A stretch of 64,000 nucleotides of DNA, from NCBI RefSeq assembly GCF_964204645.1, contig NC_134026.1, positions 27,546,650 through 27,610,649 on the forward strand, read 5' to 3'. The stretch comes from Tubulanus polymorphus. Lineage: Eukaryota > Nemertea > Palaeonemertea > Tubulaniformes > Tubulanidae. The notes beneath the pieces were generated by a model. That model had not been told where the DNA came from and searched no databases. It saw only the letters and a list, made by a program, of their open reading frames with translations. The position numbers and the translations under genes were made by a program. Positions 1-13,174 of the stretch are shown here, in pieces (within the stretch, counting starts at the first letter, position 1; every line of letters starts with the position of its first letter).

Positions 1-834
1 GTGGGCAGGTTTATAGTTGTGGGTCTGGAAGGTAAGAGATCCAAGTCTTTCAGTGTGTATTTCACCTTATCTTAGGACATGCCTGTAAATTATCATTGTA
101 TCTTTTTTTCATTCCCTGAAAGTCGGGGTCAGCTTGGACATGGCGAAATAGATGTCACTGTTCAAAGTAGTCCAAAGCTAGTTGAAGATTTAGATGGTGT
201 CAGGATGAAGCAGGTTGCTGCAGGTGGTTGGCATTCAGTTGCATTGAGTGGTAGGTACAGATTATACCACATATTCATACTAGCTCAAGGAAACATTTAC
301 ACACTTTATTTGTTCATTATGTGAGATTCTCTGTATTATACAACATAACTCAGTATCATTTTAAAATAACTTGTCTGAATGGGTCTTTTCCAGAAATTGG
401 TGACGTTTATATCTGGGGATGGAATGAAAGTGGTCAACTGGGATTTACAAATGATCTATCAAGTGAAGCTGTTAACTTTCTTCTTCAACCAACCTTACTC
501 AATATCGATGGAGAAGAATCAATTCAAAAAGTAGTGTGTGGTTCAAGGCATACAGTTGCTCTAACAGGTTAAAATCGGTATCTACATGTAAATTACTTAG
601 GTCATTTTGCGCTCGTCACCACTAGGCTAGCCTTTTTTTCACCTCATTCCAGAAAATGGAGATCTGTTCACATGGGGATGGAATAAGTACGGCCAGTTAG
701 GACTAGGTGATCAAACTCAAAGCAATAAATGCTTTAAACCTACCAAAGTTTCACAGATTGTTATCAAAGACGAGAGACTAGTGGATATATATGCTGGAGC
801 CTGGAACACTGCAGTTATTACCAAAATCCTTTAA
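1..834 (+). CDS. RCCD1: RCC1 domain-containing protein 1 (RCCD1), C-terminal part
   Basis: Four exons read in frame: 1-31 (cut by the window edge), 123-250, 394-567 and 653-834 (TAA). They encode a run of RCC1 beta-propeller repeats, with GQLGHG, VAAGGWHSVAL, DVYIWGWNESGQLG, CGSRHTVALT and LFTWGWNKYGQLGLGD, ending in a blade with GAWNTAVITK. The order and wording match vertebrate RCCD1, including its GDIYIWGWNESGQL and SCGSRHT stretches, rather than RCC1 or HERC proteins. RCCD1 is known as a partner of the JmjC enzyme KDM8 in chromatin regulation and chromosome segregation. The N-terminal part lies outside the window. The gene converges on WDR91. Identification is firm; exon edges are good to a base or two. 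Confidence 0.88.
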
Positions 835-882
835 TCTGTAAATCATGAATTTATTCTATTAAAGAAAGCATTTATATTTTAT

Positions 883-888
883 AATAAA
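883..888 (+). promoter_or_regulatory. Probable polyadenylation signal of RCCD1
   Basis: AATAAA lies about 50 bases after the RCCD1 stop codon, with an ATTAAA variant slightly upstream. The position is typical for a short 3' UTR. Confidence 0.5.
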
Positions 889-1406
889 CTATCTTCATTT
901 TGTTTATTCAATCTTTCAATATATCTGTTTAACATGGATTATTTACATAACTAGTACCGGTAATTACCATTAAGTATGAGATTTTATTGACTAGAAACAA
1001 CATTGTCATAATCACATCAGTGAAATTATGCTTGTAACAATTAAAGTACTGAATCAACTCGATAACTTGTTTGCGATCAAAAACGATGATTTCAATTAGA
1101 TTAGTTAAATAATCTCATATTTGGCACATTATTGCCTATCCTGACTAGAAAATTACGAGGATAAACAACAAAGGTATCTTGAATCGCTGTTCTCAAAAAG
1201 AATTTTACCATTTAAACTTAGATTTGGTATGTGTATGCATAAACATTTATTCATTTTATAAAGACTACACTAAAATATTATAAATGGTTTAATACCATAC
1301 ATAAAATATGATCCCTGGATTGCTAGCACTGCGTGTAGATTATTCTCAAGTTCATACAACAACGTAATTACATCTCATCGATTTCGATTTACCAAAACTT
1401 CATATT
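889..1406. other. Convergent intergenic region RCCD1/WDR91
   Basis: AT-rich sequence between the 3' ends of two converging genes. It holds the 3' UTRs and one TACCGGTA palindrome near 955. I see no further gene. Confidence 0.6.
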
Positions 1407-4400
1407 CTATTGCTTGAGAAGTGTCGACACCATAACCTTTCCATCCATTGCTCCTGTTAAACACATTCGACAGTCTATAGCTGTTGACCAGTCTACTGTT
1501 ACTACCGGTGCCTTGTGGCCACTTAAAATCATTGTTTTCTGAGCTCCTTTTTCCCTGTCCAACTGAAATACAATACAATAAATAATATACATGTACACAT
1601 TTGTCGTATTCACTGTTGCAATCGTTTTTCTTTCTAATTCAACGAAATACATACATTGTACATTAAACCATTGGATTGAGCACAAGTTAGTACATATTGT
1701 CCTTCAGCATCAAATGCAAATAATTTTCCTTTAGGAGACTGCATTTGTTTATAGCCTCCAAAAGCAGATGCAACAAATGGTCCGGCAGCACCACTGTGGA
1801 CGCACCAGTCGCATACTTTGTTGCCTGTTTGATGTATGCTCCACTGTAAGAACTAAGAATAAAGAAAACAAGAATAATGGTTACCTGTAATTGCCGGCCC
1901 TAAGTATCAAAAGCAAGCATAAGTTCACATACCTTTCCATCTCCACCCATGCTATAACAGGTATTTTCATCAGAGCTGAACTGTACACAGTAAACCTCAC
2001 CTACATGAGCTCTCCATGAAGCGATACATTCCACTCGTTGCATGTCTGTCAAAAAATAGGTTAACAGTTTGAGCCACTCTCAATAGATAAAGTCCCCATA
2101 TTTCAATATTTCTTTCAAGTGAACTTACCAAAAAGACGAATCATACCATCGGCACCTCCAGTTACGAGTAGTTGGCCATTATGGTTGAAAGCAGTACAAT
2201 TAACAGCAATGGGACTGGGTGTTAATGGTAGTTCTTTCTGTAAGTTAGAGGATAGTTTGTCAAGATACACTGCTTACGCAGTATACAATATAAATCATGA
2301 TCAGTTTACCTCCATTTTCATAGTTTTCATGTCCCACAAAGATAGTTTACCAAGTCTCGCTCCAACAGGTTCAGCACCAACTCTGCCGATCCTACCAGAT
2401 GATGCACACACGAATGATGTACCGGCAGGACTACACGCTAATGATACAATCCTACAATAATAAAGTTTTCAAGGTAAACACCACATAAAACTAATTGAGA
2501 TGAAATCACAATTCTGTACACTGTATACCTAGGGAAAGCTGCATCAGCAGCGACCTCTATAAGTGTTTTCTTTTCCTTGATATCAAATAATCGAACACGT
2601 CCTGCTTTGTTACCAAGTAATAACTGAAATTGAAAATGTTGATAAATGAACTTTCATTAATTGTTTGAAGTAAATGGATGAAGTTTGCTGATATGACATG
2701 AACTTACTAATCGGTCAGCTTTACTCGCCCATTCTAATGATAACAGTGGAGCAGTTGACATAATTGAACCCACCGTTACGGGAGCAGGATCTAATGCCCA
2801 TACCCTGTGCAAAATACCATGAAGTATTACAAGACTCATAATTCAAAAAATATTCTAACACATTTTCTTTGGAAGAAAAATGAAAACACTTACTTGACAA
2901 CTCCATCTATATCTACACTGGCTATCATCTTTCCAGTTTCACTGAATCGACAATGCGTAATTGAAGAGTGATGTTCGTTGTATTCATCTTGGCTCAATAA
3001 CAGAAATGGTGATTCAACATCTGTTTAAAATGACAACAGAGCACAGAATCTAACTTTACTGAAAGCCATGACTGTAATAAATACCAGACCAGTAATGTTT
3101 TAATACTTCACTAACCAGTGTTTTCTATGGAATCAATTGGAACTTTATATCTCATCGAATCTTTCTTTGGTTCTTCTCGGTGATTTTCGGATGTAACAGA
3201 TTGAGGTGGAATAATGGGAGCAGATATCTGTCGGTTGACTGCATCCTTCTTTACTACATTACCATCAAAAGATTTACGTTTATCATCTACAAACTACAAG
3301 ATATATTGAATTGCAGAAATCCTGGGGGAACAATTGGCTCTAGGACACATGATCAGTGTTTCAAATAATTACCTTGTCTTTCTCCTTACAATTTCGTCCC
3401 ATTCCCAGTAATTCTCTACGCTGTTTGTCATGACTTTCTTGCAATTGTATCTTATGTTTCAATTGATTGATTGCAGCTGGATTTGCGTGTATTGATGATT
3501 GACCATTGTTTCCATGTATTTGTACTGGTGGGAATGATTGTCTGGCTGCACTCGGTGAATTTGTGCCCAGTTGACGCATTTTAACATCATCTTTGCCACC
3601 ATTTCCTTCTTTTCCTCCAAATCTTTTGTTCATGTCATCGGATTTCATTTGAGGCTGTGATATTTTCCGCCCAAAGGATGGACTAGCAGTTTTACGGAAT
3701 GTCGGTGATGTAGGCAGATTAATTTTCTTAGCAAAGGATTTGATAATTCCAGGTTGTGGTTCTGGCTCCTGAATTGTTGTATCTCTGTAAAGGAAATGTC
3801 ATGTTAGGCCTTTTTTTCTCAACATGTTTCAAGTATATTATGAATACTAGAGAAAGTACCTACTTACTGAGATATATCATAGAAATCATCCATTAATTCC
3901 AAATTTGTCGCTGTAACCAAATTGATATCGGCAGGCTTCTTTTTTTCAAGTTTTTCATTCATTTGACCGAGCCAAGGATCATTTTTCTTCTTGTCCTTAT
4001 ACATAGCTAACTGCAACAACAAAACGAACATTCACCACGCTGAAACTGTGATTTGAAAATTAAAAGAATAAGTTTAGAGATGCAAAAAGCGTCTAAAATT
4101 ACCTGCTTCAGATAGTGACCAGTTTCTTCTTGTAACCTTTTAATTCTTTGAAGATCTTGCTCAAACATGAGAAGAGCAGGGAGGGGTAGAATAGTAAATT
4201 AAGGATAAAAACATCTAAGATTCTAATGTTATATTTGGAAATCACTGACAACCGGTAAATGTGAACATTAAAAGGATATGCATACTCTGATATACAACAC
4301 TTAGGAAGTTGTGTAACGATAAGAGGAATGTATCCTGCCATTGCTTTGTGAAATACATAGCAAATGTAGCGTTATCTTCTGGGTTCTTAATGAATGGTAA

Positions 4401-5340
4401 AGCTGTAAAAGTTTCAACAATGTCATGTATAATCATAAGAATCATCAATGAGAATAAAGTCTTTTTCAATACTTACCAAACCATTCTTTCCATTCAGACT
4501 GATTCTGAATCTCGGGAGCCATTTTTTCAAAGAATTCATTCACTTTTTCGAGTCTGTTAGCTGAAACAGCTGTAACCAGATACCACCTAAAATTAATTAT
4601 GATGACAATCAAAAGTATGGTTTGAATTAATTTTTTTTCTTCAAACTTACGATTACTAATCATTAGGACTTAGGCCTACCTGTAAAGGCTGACCTCCAGT
4701 TTTCTAACACTAGATGAATGAATATATTCAAGACGAGAGAACAAGCGCGTATCCAAATATATCCAGTATTCCTTTAACGGAACTAAGTCAGAATTCACAA
4801 CATAAGAGTGAATCAGTTCAATTATCTTTTCAGCCTGAAATTAGAGATAAGTGAATGTCAAGTAGTTATTAGGCTAGTTCTAGTAGCAAGTAGGGTTAGT
4901 CTAGTACCTAGCAGTCAAACTTAGAGGGAACCGTAACGTAACAACAACTGGTATTCAGACTAATAGTAGGGGTGGTGGAACCAACTGCAGACTGGACATA
5001 AATTTTAAAAGGGCCTCATGTCAAGACCTGTCTCGTATAACTAACCGCAAAGGAGCTGTTTATACGTATGAAATGTTACAATGTTCGCTTCCCATAAATA
5101 ATAGAAAGGCTGCATCAATAAAATCTGTCTCGATTGAATTTGATTGAAATACGTTCCACTAAGAAATCTATGCATTATGGGGTTTATGAACTGTTTGAAA
5201 GTCGAATATGCCTCTACCTTGAATCCTTTATCTTTGTCATTTTTCAATTCGACATCATAATTCTTCAGACTTGTGTGGAATCCACGGAATAAGATGTATT
5301 CTTTCACCATCTCGTCTAAGTTCGGTACAGCCGACGCCAT
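1407..5340 (-). CDS. WDR91: WD repeat-containing protein 91
   Basis: The start is the ATG at 5340 ([20 protein letters not shown]), the usual N-terminus of WDR91. Early exons are 5218-5340, 4680-4834, 4477-4586 and about 4402 downward. They give the helical N-terminal region with [35 protein letters not shown] and [13 protein letters not shown], all near-identical to vertebrate WDR91. A charged linker follows (about 3113-4175). The C-terminal WD40 propeller (about 1407-3030) carries [38 protein letters not shown] and [20 protein letters not shown]91 works with WDR81 on endosomes to restrain PI3-kinase activity and acts as a Rab7 effector in early-to-late endosome conversion. The junction near 4230/4160 (helical domain to coiled coil) uses a weak donor and is my least certain join. 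Confidence 0.92.
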
Positions 5341-5695
5341 ATTGTTTGTGCTGTAAGATCGTGAGAAATCGTGCTCTATTATTATCGAATTAAGCCGTAA
5401 TTCGTTTGAATAAGCGATGAATCTGAGTTCAATCATTTAAAACAATACTGTACCATCTAGTGAAACACTTCGTAAGTAAATCATTTCAATAATACTCTGA
5501 TATTTTACTTATATTTGGCTCGCATAATGTGCACGTGTTAGTCTGTGTTTCAACCGTCCGTATTTATTTAACCTGTTAACCACTTTCCCTTTCACATCCT
5601 TCTTTATTCGACTCTTAGTAATCTTTAGCAAACGTAGAATGCATTAAATTGAACCGAATTTAAGATCATTGTTGACTATTTTCAGGATCGGAACT
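5341..5695. promoter_or_regulatory. Probable bidirectional promoter WDR91 / NKRF-like gene
   Basis: The two genes start head to head within 356 bases. A pyrimidine-rich acceptor (TTGACTATTTTCAG) ends at about 5684, just before the NKRF-like ATG. The downstream gene therefore probably has a spliced 5' UTR, and the in-frame ATG at 5669 is then intronic. Confidence 0.45.
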
Positions 5696-8600
5696 ATGTC
5701 GTCTGGTCAGCAAGATTCGAATAATACAGCGGCTGCTGCTGCTTACTACCAGATGTGGCAACAATACCAACAACAATCAGGTTCAGCCACATCGGGAACA
5801 TCAACCTCTACTACTAGTACTGGTCCTCCTGGTCCACCTGCTAATTCATCCGCACAGGACTACGCACAATGGTGGCAAATGTACAGTCAGTGGTACCAGA
5901 ATTATGTATCGAGTATTGGTGGTGAGTCTAGTGGAAACTCGCAAACAAATACTGCATCCACGAATTCTGCTTCAAACATGGCTGCACAAGCTGCCCAGTG
6001 GGCGCAATGGGGGCAGCAAAGTCAACATCAGAACCAGGGAAATTGGGGCCAAACCGGTGGTTGGGGAAATCAGCAGAATAATGCCGGGTATTGGGGCTCG
6101 TCTAGTGCTGGTATGAGTAGCGATGGAAGTTATTGGGGACAAGGAGGCTATGGAGAAGGTTACAATCAAAGTGGTTATGGAAGTAATTACGGTCAAATGG
6201 GTTATGGACAAAATCGAGGATCGTGGGCTCCCTCCCAGCGTGGTGGAGGTGGTGCGTATCGTCGTGGAGGGAGTGGAGATCGCAGTGGGCGTTCTGATAG
6301 TAAAAAAAGAGGATGGGCTGATAACAGTTGTTCTACAGATAACAGTGATTATTGGGGAGTGAAGAAACAAAGAACTGAGAGCTGGGACAGATATAGTAAA
6401 GATAGGTTCGGTGAAAATCGCGACCGCTCATCCGATCGTTTTGGAAAAAGTTCCGGTGGCGACAGAGCGTTTGGTTTTGGCGGCAACCGTTCCGATAGGA
6501 AAGATGACCGTAGTCATTATCGAACGTCAAGTTCTGCTCGACGCGGCGAAATCAAGTCCTTGCTCGACCTCGATGTAAAAGCCCCGACGTCGGCGAGAGG
6601 CAGAAGAGATTCTGATCGTGAGGACAGACCGAGAGATCGATACGGCAGCAGTCGACGTGATGATAAATACAGTAGTGATGATCGATACGGAAGTATGGAC
6701 CGCGACAGAGGAAGAGATAGGCGTAGACGTGAACGCACTCCCGAACGTAGAGAACGCAACAGACCAGAGTTTTCATCTCCTAGACGCCACGAAAGCGATT
6801 CTGACGTCAGTCATAATCGTCGCGGAAATACAGCCCTTCTAAAGCAGAAACTCAGAAAACTTGAAATGCTGATTTGTGATGCTATTAAAGAGAAACGAGA
6901 CACAGGGAAATGTATCGAATTGGAAAAGGTGAGAAATTATAAAACGTTAAAATTATTTGGTGTATTAGAAACGTGGTGTATTCACACATTGTGGTTGATA
7001 ATGTTATAATTCATATTTCAGTATATGGAGGAGTTGACCTTACAAAAAGCTTCAGCTGAAGGCAAAATATGTAATGATGAAGCCACCAAAAAAATAGCAG
7101 AAGAGATTAAAGCGGATAAAATAGGGGATGATAAAAATGTAGAACATCCTGGTGAGCCTGATACTAAAGAGTCTGAAAGTGAAGGTCCTGCTGAACCTGG
7201 AACTGAAGATACTAATAAAGCCGGAACTGAAGGTACTGATAAGCCTGGAACTGATGGTACCGATGAGACTGGAACTGATGGTACTGATAAGCCTGAAACT
7301 GAAGGTACTAATTTACCTGAGACTGAAGGTACTGATCAGCCTGAAACCGAAGGTACTGATAAACCTGAAACTGCGGGCTGTGGTGAGGGAATGGAAGCAG
7401 AAGAACCAAAACCAGAACAAGAGGACGAAACTGCCAAGACATCTGATACAATAACAGAGGAGAAAAATTGTGAAGATGAAGGTGACAAAATGGTAAGTAG
7501 CCTTAAATAGACACATGGATGTTCTTGTAATCAAAGCTATCGATAGATCTAAATGATGATGTAAGTTTTCTTTTCTGACAGGAGAGTGTACAAACCGAGA
7601 AGCCAGTTGAAGCCTCCAGAGATGCAGAGAGTACAATTCCTGATTCGGAAATGATTGACGATTCGATACAGAAAGAAGTGGAAGATGAGTCAGAAGTTGA
7701 GGAAATTGAGGAAGATGAAGAGCAGGAAAGTACCATTCAGCAAAGCCACGAAGAAGGGGGAACATTCACAAATAGCATGGTTGAAACATTGTCATTGGTT
7801 CAAAAGCGTGAACAAAGTACAAGAAAGCACAAACCCATTCCATTTACTGTTGAAGAATGTCAACATCTTGTTACTATGTTCCTGAAGAAGATCCACCTTG
7901 AGACCATGATTGTTTTAACTGACTTTGTTCATGATGGAACCCCTATGGTTCTATGCGAGTTGTATGTGCAAGAATATTGTTTGGGTACAGGAGAATCAAG
8001 GAGTCATAAGATAGCTGTTCAGCGTGCATTCTACACTATCGTTGATTTCTTTAGAAAGTCTCCATCTATCAAACTGCTTTACTTTAAGAGAACGACACGA
8101 TCAATCCTCGAAGAGATAAAACACGAATTATTAGTTAAAGGTTCTGAAGATGCTGAACTTATGAAATCTCTTGATTTACCCCCCGCCACAGATACTGTAA
8201 TACCGGCAAATACTACTGACGATCTCCCTGTGGCTAAACCTGAGGAATATGGAAATATTGTAGTACTTGTCCATCCAGAACGTAATGACCAGGATCCTTT
8301 GAATGTCATATATCAGCTTGCTGAATTCAACAACAAGGAAGTGAAATTTTTGTACAAGGAAGTCACGCGAAGGCGTCGAGCTGAAACCAAGTAGGTGTAC
8401 CTCATTTTCTGATCTCGCTATGAATCATTTCCTGCAGATGATGGTAAATATAAACAAACCTTTTTCTATTTTAGATGTGCCCTATACTTCGATAATCATT
8501 TGATGATTGTTACCTTTGATGAAGGTCAAGCCTGTGCCAGACATCGTGCTTCAAAAACATTGCTTCGCAAATTGTATGAAAGACACTGGTCACTTGTTGT

Positions 8601-11600
8601 AAGTATATTTCTATATGTGATTTCATATGTTTTATTTCATTCTATTTTTAGAAAATCAATCTCTAAATATTTGGTTCTATAGCAATTTCTCATTCAGAAA
8701 TGGCATAATTTTTGAAAACCCATTTGATAATCCAATTATTTTTCTATATTGCCCTTCAATTACACCAACCAAGAAAATAGTCTTTTAATTCTTCAATTTC
8801 TATGAATTTCGAAAGTTAGTTTTTGGAATTAGATGTGCTTTATATTCGTTGTCACTTCAACGTCCTTCAACTTCAGTTCATAGCAACTGAAAGATAAGGT
8901 TTTGAGGTGACAAAGTGTCTAATCTAGTCATTCAGCTTTCAGGTTTATTGCCTAATGATCTCTGCAATAAAATGAACCAATTATAAATACATGTTTGTTT
9001 GTTATGAAAACCTGTTGGGTAGGTTACATGCGATGGAAATTTACTGAATATCAAAGGAATTTAAGGGTTAGATCCTGTGCTTGAGCTGTCTGGTAAATGG
9101 TGTCGGAGAGAGAATGGTCTGTATTATCGAGTCATGTAAATCTTCGATCTGTCTGGAGAATCCTCAATAAGCCATCTTAACTTAAATGCTGACATTTTAT
9201 CGAAAGCCCATCATCGTCCTTGCCAATTTAGACTATGGAATTCAGAAAAATGGTTCATCATATGAAGGAACAGCATCGGTATACATAAGGAAAGATTTAA
9301 CTACATACGCATTACGTGATAACTTTTTGCTGAATGGACCCTGCTTTGCTCAGACATTCCTGTCCCCCATGAACTATGTTCTCCATGGATGCAATAATGA
9401 AGAAGTCCCAGGCACGTCTCTTGTTAATTATTTGTTTAACTTATATATCGAACTGTTCTATTCCAGGCTAACTTTCATCCGTCCATTTTGTTCCCCTTTC
9501 TCTTTTTACATTAAAAAGAAGGGTGTCCTCCCACAATATCTATCACTTTAACAATCGTCCTATCACAAAACATTTACATTATGAAAATAATTTAAAATCA
9601 TATCTTGGATTAGGGATGTACCAGATACATGAAAGTGATGCAGTTGGAAGTCAGTTGTACAAAATATTTATTCAAAATTCATCTAAAAGATGCAAATTAT
9701 ACGTTACTACTTACGATTTTATGTTGCTGCATTTGTAGATTGAAATCTGAAAATCTTTTGGCATGTATTTAGTTAAGTTATTATAATTTGATCATGTAAA
9801 TATTATTATTTTATGTAACAGAAACCTAAACCTATAGTATTAGCTCTAAAATAGCACACTCCAAAATGCATCAATGTGACAAGGGAAGAGGTCTCCTCAA
9901 ATTCATGAGGTTCCTGCCTCAAAATCTAGAGGTACCAGCCAGTCAGAAAATACATTGAAGGTAACATAAACCAGGAATTCGATTTCAGGTTCCCCAAAAA
10001 TAAGTTTGCGCCTCATCACTGGATAACAACTGCACAATGGCGTCACTGAATCTGATGTTTTACCAGGAACCCCAGTAAATACGAACGGATATATATGCTG
10101 AAACTGAATGATCTCCTCATACCTCTTGCACACATGGATGGATCAATTTGCCCTCTGGATGAATCGGCTATTGGGACATATCCCCAAATTATATCCCTAA
10201 AAGTCAATCTAGATCGTATCCTGGATATTAGCTGTATTGCTTAGTTATACCTTTGTTGTATACCGGTACAAGCTGCAATTGGACTGCCTAAGAGATGCGA
10301 GATACCCACTATCAATCTTCTTTGTGTGTGCGTTAAGAGGAATGTTTATCCACCTATTATTCACCTATGGTACATGCAAACAAATTTGATATTTATATCT
10401 TCATATTGTAGTTTGGCTTGGATAAGCATTCCTATCTAGTTAATTATACTGATCTCATTTTCAGGTTAAAATTGTTGATTTCTGTGAGGCTTATTTGAAT
10501 TCTATTCATTTTTTAGAGTAAACCATTTGATCTTGGGAAGAAAGTATTTGATATGTGGAAGGATGGGGTGTTTGAAGGAATGAAAGCACTTGAATATGAT
10601 CCAATCGAAGATGAGCGACTTGAACAGGAGCGCGAGAAAGAAAAACAGATAGAACGCGAGAAAAGATCAACTCGAGATCATGAAAGACAAGATAGACGTA
10701 CTGGTAGTAGGTGGGATGATAAAAAGGATCGAGATAAAAATAGGGATTCAGATCGTGGAAGGGGTCGGGATAGTGAGAGGCATGATAGATCAACTAGGGA
10801 CAGTGATCGTAGGGACAGAGACAGTGATCGTAGAGATAGAAATAGTGACAGGAGAGATAGAGATAGGAGAGACAGATCTGAGAGTGATAGGAGAGACAGA
10901 TCAGATAGGCGAGGGGATAGAGACAAGGGTCATAGAAGTGACAGTAAGGAGAAGGGTGAAAGGAAAGTTGATGAAACTGTTGACAAAAAAGATGATGGGG
11001 ATGCTGATAAGCTGAATGAAACAGACTCCAAATCAATGGAAGAAAAAGAAATCAACTCTGAGGTAAAATCAGAGGAAATGCAAGCAGTAGAGTCGAAACA
11101 AATGGAGACGCTGGACACTGAAAAGATAATGCCTGAAGTAAAACCACAAGAAGAAATGGAGATAAAACCGGATAATATGGAACAGGCGAAGCTAATAGAG
11201 GAAACCGACCAAGGAAGTGAGATGAAAGTTGAAGATAATGCAGAGGACGTAGAGATAAAGCAAGAAGACAATATTGAAAAAGTAGACATTGAACAGAAAG
11301 ATGAAGCAGAAACAAAACGTAAGGATGAAAGCCTAATGGAAGAAATACAAGGAAAACTAAATGCTGTTGATGAACAACAAGGAGAATCTGAAAAGATGGT
11401 GGTAGAAGAAACTAAAGTTGATGAAAGTGAAACCAAACCTGAGGAACCATTAGAGGAAGCACCAGTAACAAGAGTACTGCGAAGAAGTAGTAGGCGAAGC
11501 GGAGGTACACCAGATAAAAAAGCAAAAACTGAAACAAGTGGAGGTCTTCGAAGAAGCGGCAGACGTGGAAAGAAAGAGGAACCTAAAGAAGAGCCTAAAG

Positions 11601-13174
11601 TTGATGAGGAGATTAAACCAGATGAAGTTAAACCTGGTGGTGATGTTGAGATGGTGGAAGCTGTATGTGAGATTCAGGATGAAACATCAATTAAAGATCA
11701 AAAAGATGAAATTAAAAGTAGTGATGACACAGAAGTTGAAAGACCAAATTTAAAAGTTGATAGTAATACAACTGTAAACTCAAACGAAGCTGAAAAATGC
11801 ATGGAGACCGCTGAAAGCAAGATGGCTGAAAACGAAAATACGAAACATGATGAGCCTGATAAAGATAAGGAATCTAAAGCAGATGATAAAGAGAATGTCA
11901 AAGAAGATGAAACAGTGGATAAAATTGCAGATGAGGAAAAACATGGTAAGAATGATGGAGGTGACAAAATAGATGAAAATGTTAACGCTAAGGGAAATGA
12001 AGCTAAAGATCAAAATCAAGAAAATAAGGAAGAAAGTGAAGAGAAAGTTAAAACTGATACAAAAGATGAAAGTGTGACAGAAGATATTGTTGATTTACTG
12101 AATGTAAGACGATATGGTAGAGAAATATTGGCAGAACTTGGTTGGACAGGAGATGCCCTTGGACGAGAATGTGGCGAAATTATCTCTCCTATCCCAATAA
12201 TAAGTGTTGCTTATGTGCATGGGCCAGACGCTGTCATTCCTTACAAACCTCCGAAGCCCAAAAGATACAGGAAGAAAGTGAAACTAGTTGCACCATCTAA
12301 TGTGGATGAAGAAAATAAGGAGACTAATAAGGAGCTAGAAAATAAGGAACCAGAGACTTTAAACGCACCAGAGAATAAAACGGAGGAAAATATGGAAACT
12401 GAAGTGACAGAAAGGACAGACGTATCTAATTTGACTGAGAAAAATGATAATGACACCGATATGACGGAGGCAAACAATATTGAGGAACCTTCAGTTAAAT
12501 CTGACAAGAACATACACGATATGAACACAGAGGCCACAGATGATAATTCAGAGATACCGTCTGACTCTAATACGCAAGATTTGAATGCAGAGGCAGCAGA
12601 CAAAATTGATGACACAGAAAACAAACCTGAGGTACTTCCAGACAAATCTGATGCTAATACACAACATGTGATGACAGAATCAGTGGACGAAACTAATGAG
12701 ACAGACAGTAAGACTGAAGACAGTAGTAAGGGTGAATCTAGTGAGGTAGCCCCTGCAGACAACGTTGCTAATGCTTCAAAAAGTGATGCCAAAGAATCAG
12801 TTGCAGAAGAATCTGAATATGAAGAAATAACTGATAACGAAGAAGAAGAGGTTCCTGATCCTAATATCCCTCTGAGGCGTTTTAACGAGCAACAGTATGA
12901 ATGGGTTCAACAAGCTGTAAATCTTTATGCGACAAGTGGAATTGTTGATGAACTTGTGTTCTCCCCTGGTTTTAATAAGTTAGAACGGGCTCAGATTCGT
13001 TCGATATGTAAGAAAGTGATGTTAAAAACAGAACTGATTATAAAAGAGAAATATTGTTTCCTTGTCGCTTCACGTAAAACTGAAGATCCTGAGAAAATTC
13101 TACGCATTGTAAGAATGTTTGGTGGAGTCACCAACAAGTATGCTTCTCATCCACCCCAAAAAGTTAGGTGGTGA
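5696..13174 (+). CDS. NKRF-like dsRBD / G-patch / R3H nuclear RNA-binding protein
   Basis: Five exons (5696-6928, 7022-7492, 7582-8390, 8475-8598, 10517-13174) join in frame to about 1764 residues. The N-terminus is a low-complexity domain rich in Q, Y, W, S and G, followed by an arginine/serine/aspartate tract and acidic linkers. Two double-stranded-RNA-binding-like folds follow, one around LYVQEYCLGTGESRSHK and a second from NIVVLVHPE to KTLLRKLYERHW. Then come an RD-dipeptide tract, a long Glu/Lys linker, a G-patch (ILAELGWTGDALGRECGEII) and a C-terminal R3H-like module (LVFSPGFNKLERAQIRSI). This domain order matches NKRF (NF-kappa-B-repressing factor), which binds RNA, partners XRN2/DHX15 and acts in rRNA processing and transcription repression. 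NKRF in human is only about 690 residues, so the disordered parts are greatly enlarged here. I chose ATG 5696 because the one at 5669 sits before a splice acceptor. Family placement is probable, but strict orthology is unproven. Confidence 0.75.
7199..7375 (+). repeat. Coding minisatellite, 24-bp unit
   Basis: About seven tandem 24-bp units in exon 2 of the NKRF-like gene encode an eight-residue repeat of the form GTDGTDKP / ETEGTDKP. Units differ by a few substitutions and none breaks the frame. Confidence 0.85.
8599..10516 (+). other. Long intron of the NKRF-like gene
   Basis: This 1.9-kb intron is flanked by a strong donor (GTAAGTAT) and a TTTTTTAG acceptor. Both flanking exons are in phase 0, so they join directly (ERHWSLV-SKPFDLG). 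A 121-codon open frame near 9186-9551 has no homology I recognise and no need to be coding. One TACCGGTA palindrome lies at 10261. Confidence 0.6.
10780..10925 (+). repeat. Arg-Asp dipeptide-repeat coding tract
   Basis: Imperfect repeats of AGRGAYAGR-like codons encode alternating RD/RDSDRRDR runs within the last exon of the NKRF-like gene. Such RD tracts are typical of nuclear RNA-processing proteins. The reverse strand is also open here purely because of the low complexity. Confidence 0.75.

Noticed and set aside
5669-5695. Upstream in-frame ATG as start of the NKRF-like protein
   Set aside because: A splice acceptor (TATTTTCAG) lies between this ATG and the next. It is therefore probably intronic, and the ATG at 5696 is preferred.
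9186-9551. 121-codon open frame in the long NKRF-like intron
   Set aside because: It shows no recognisable family. The flanking exons already join perfectly in phase 0, and the frame lacks convincing splice sites to either side.
10678-10926. Minus-strand Ser/Leu-rich open frame
   Set aside because: It is the mirror of the low-complexity RD coding tract on the plus strand.
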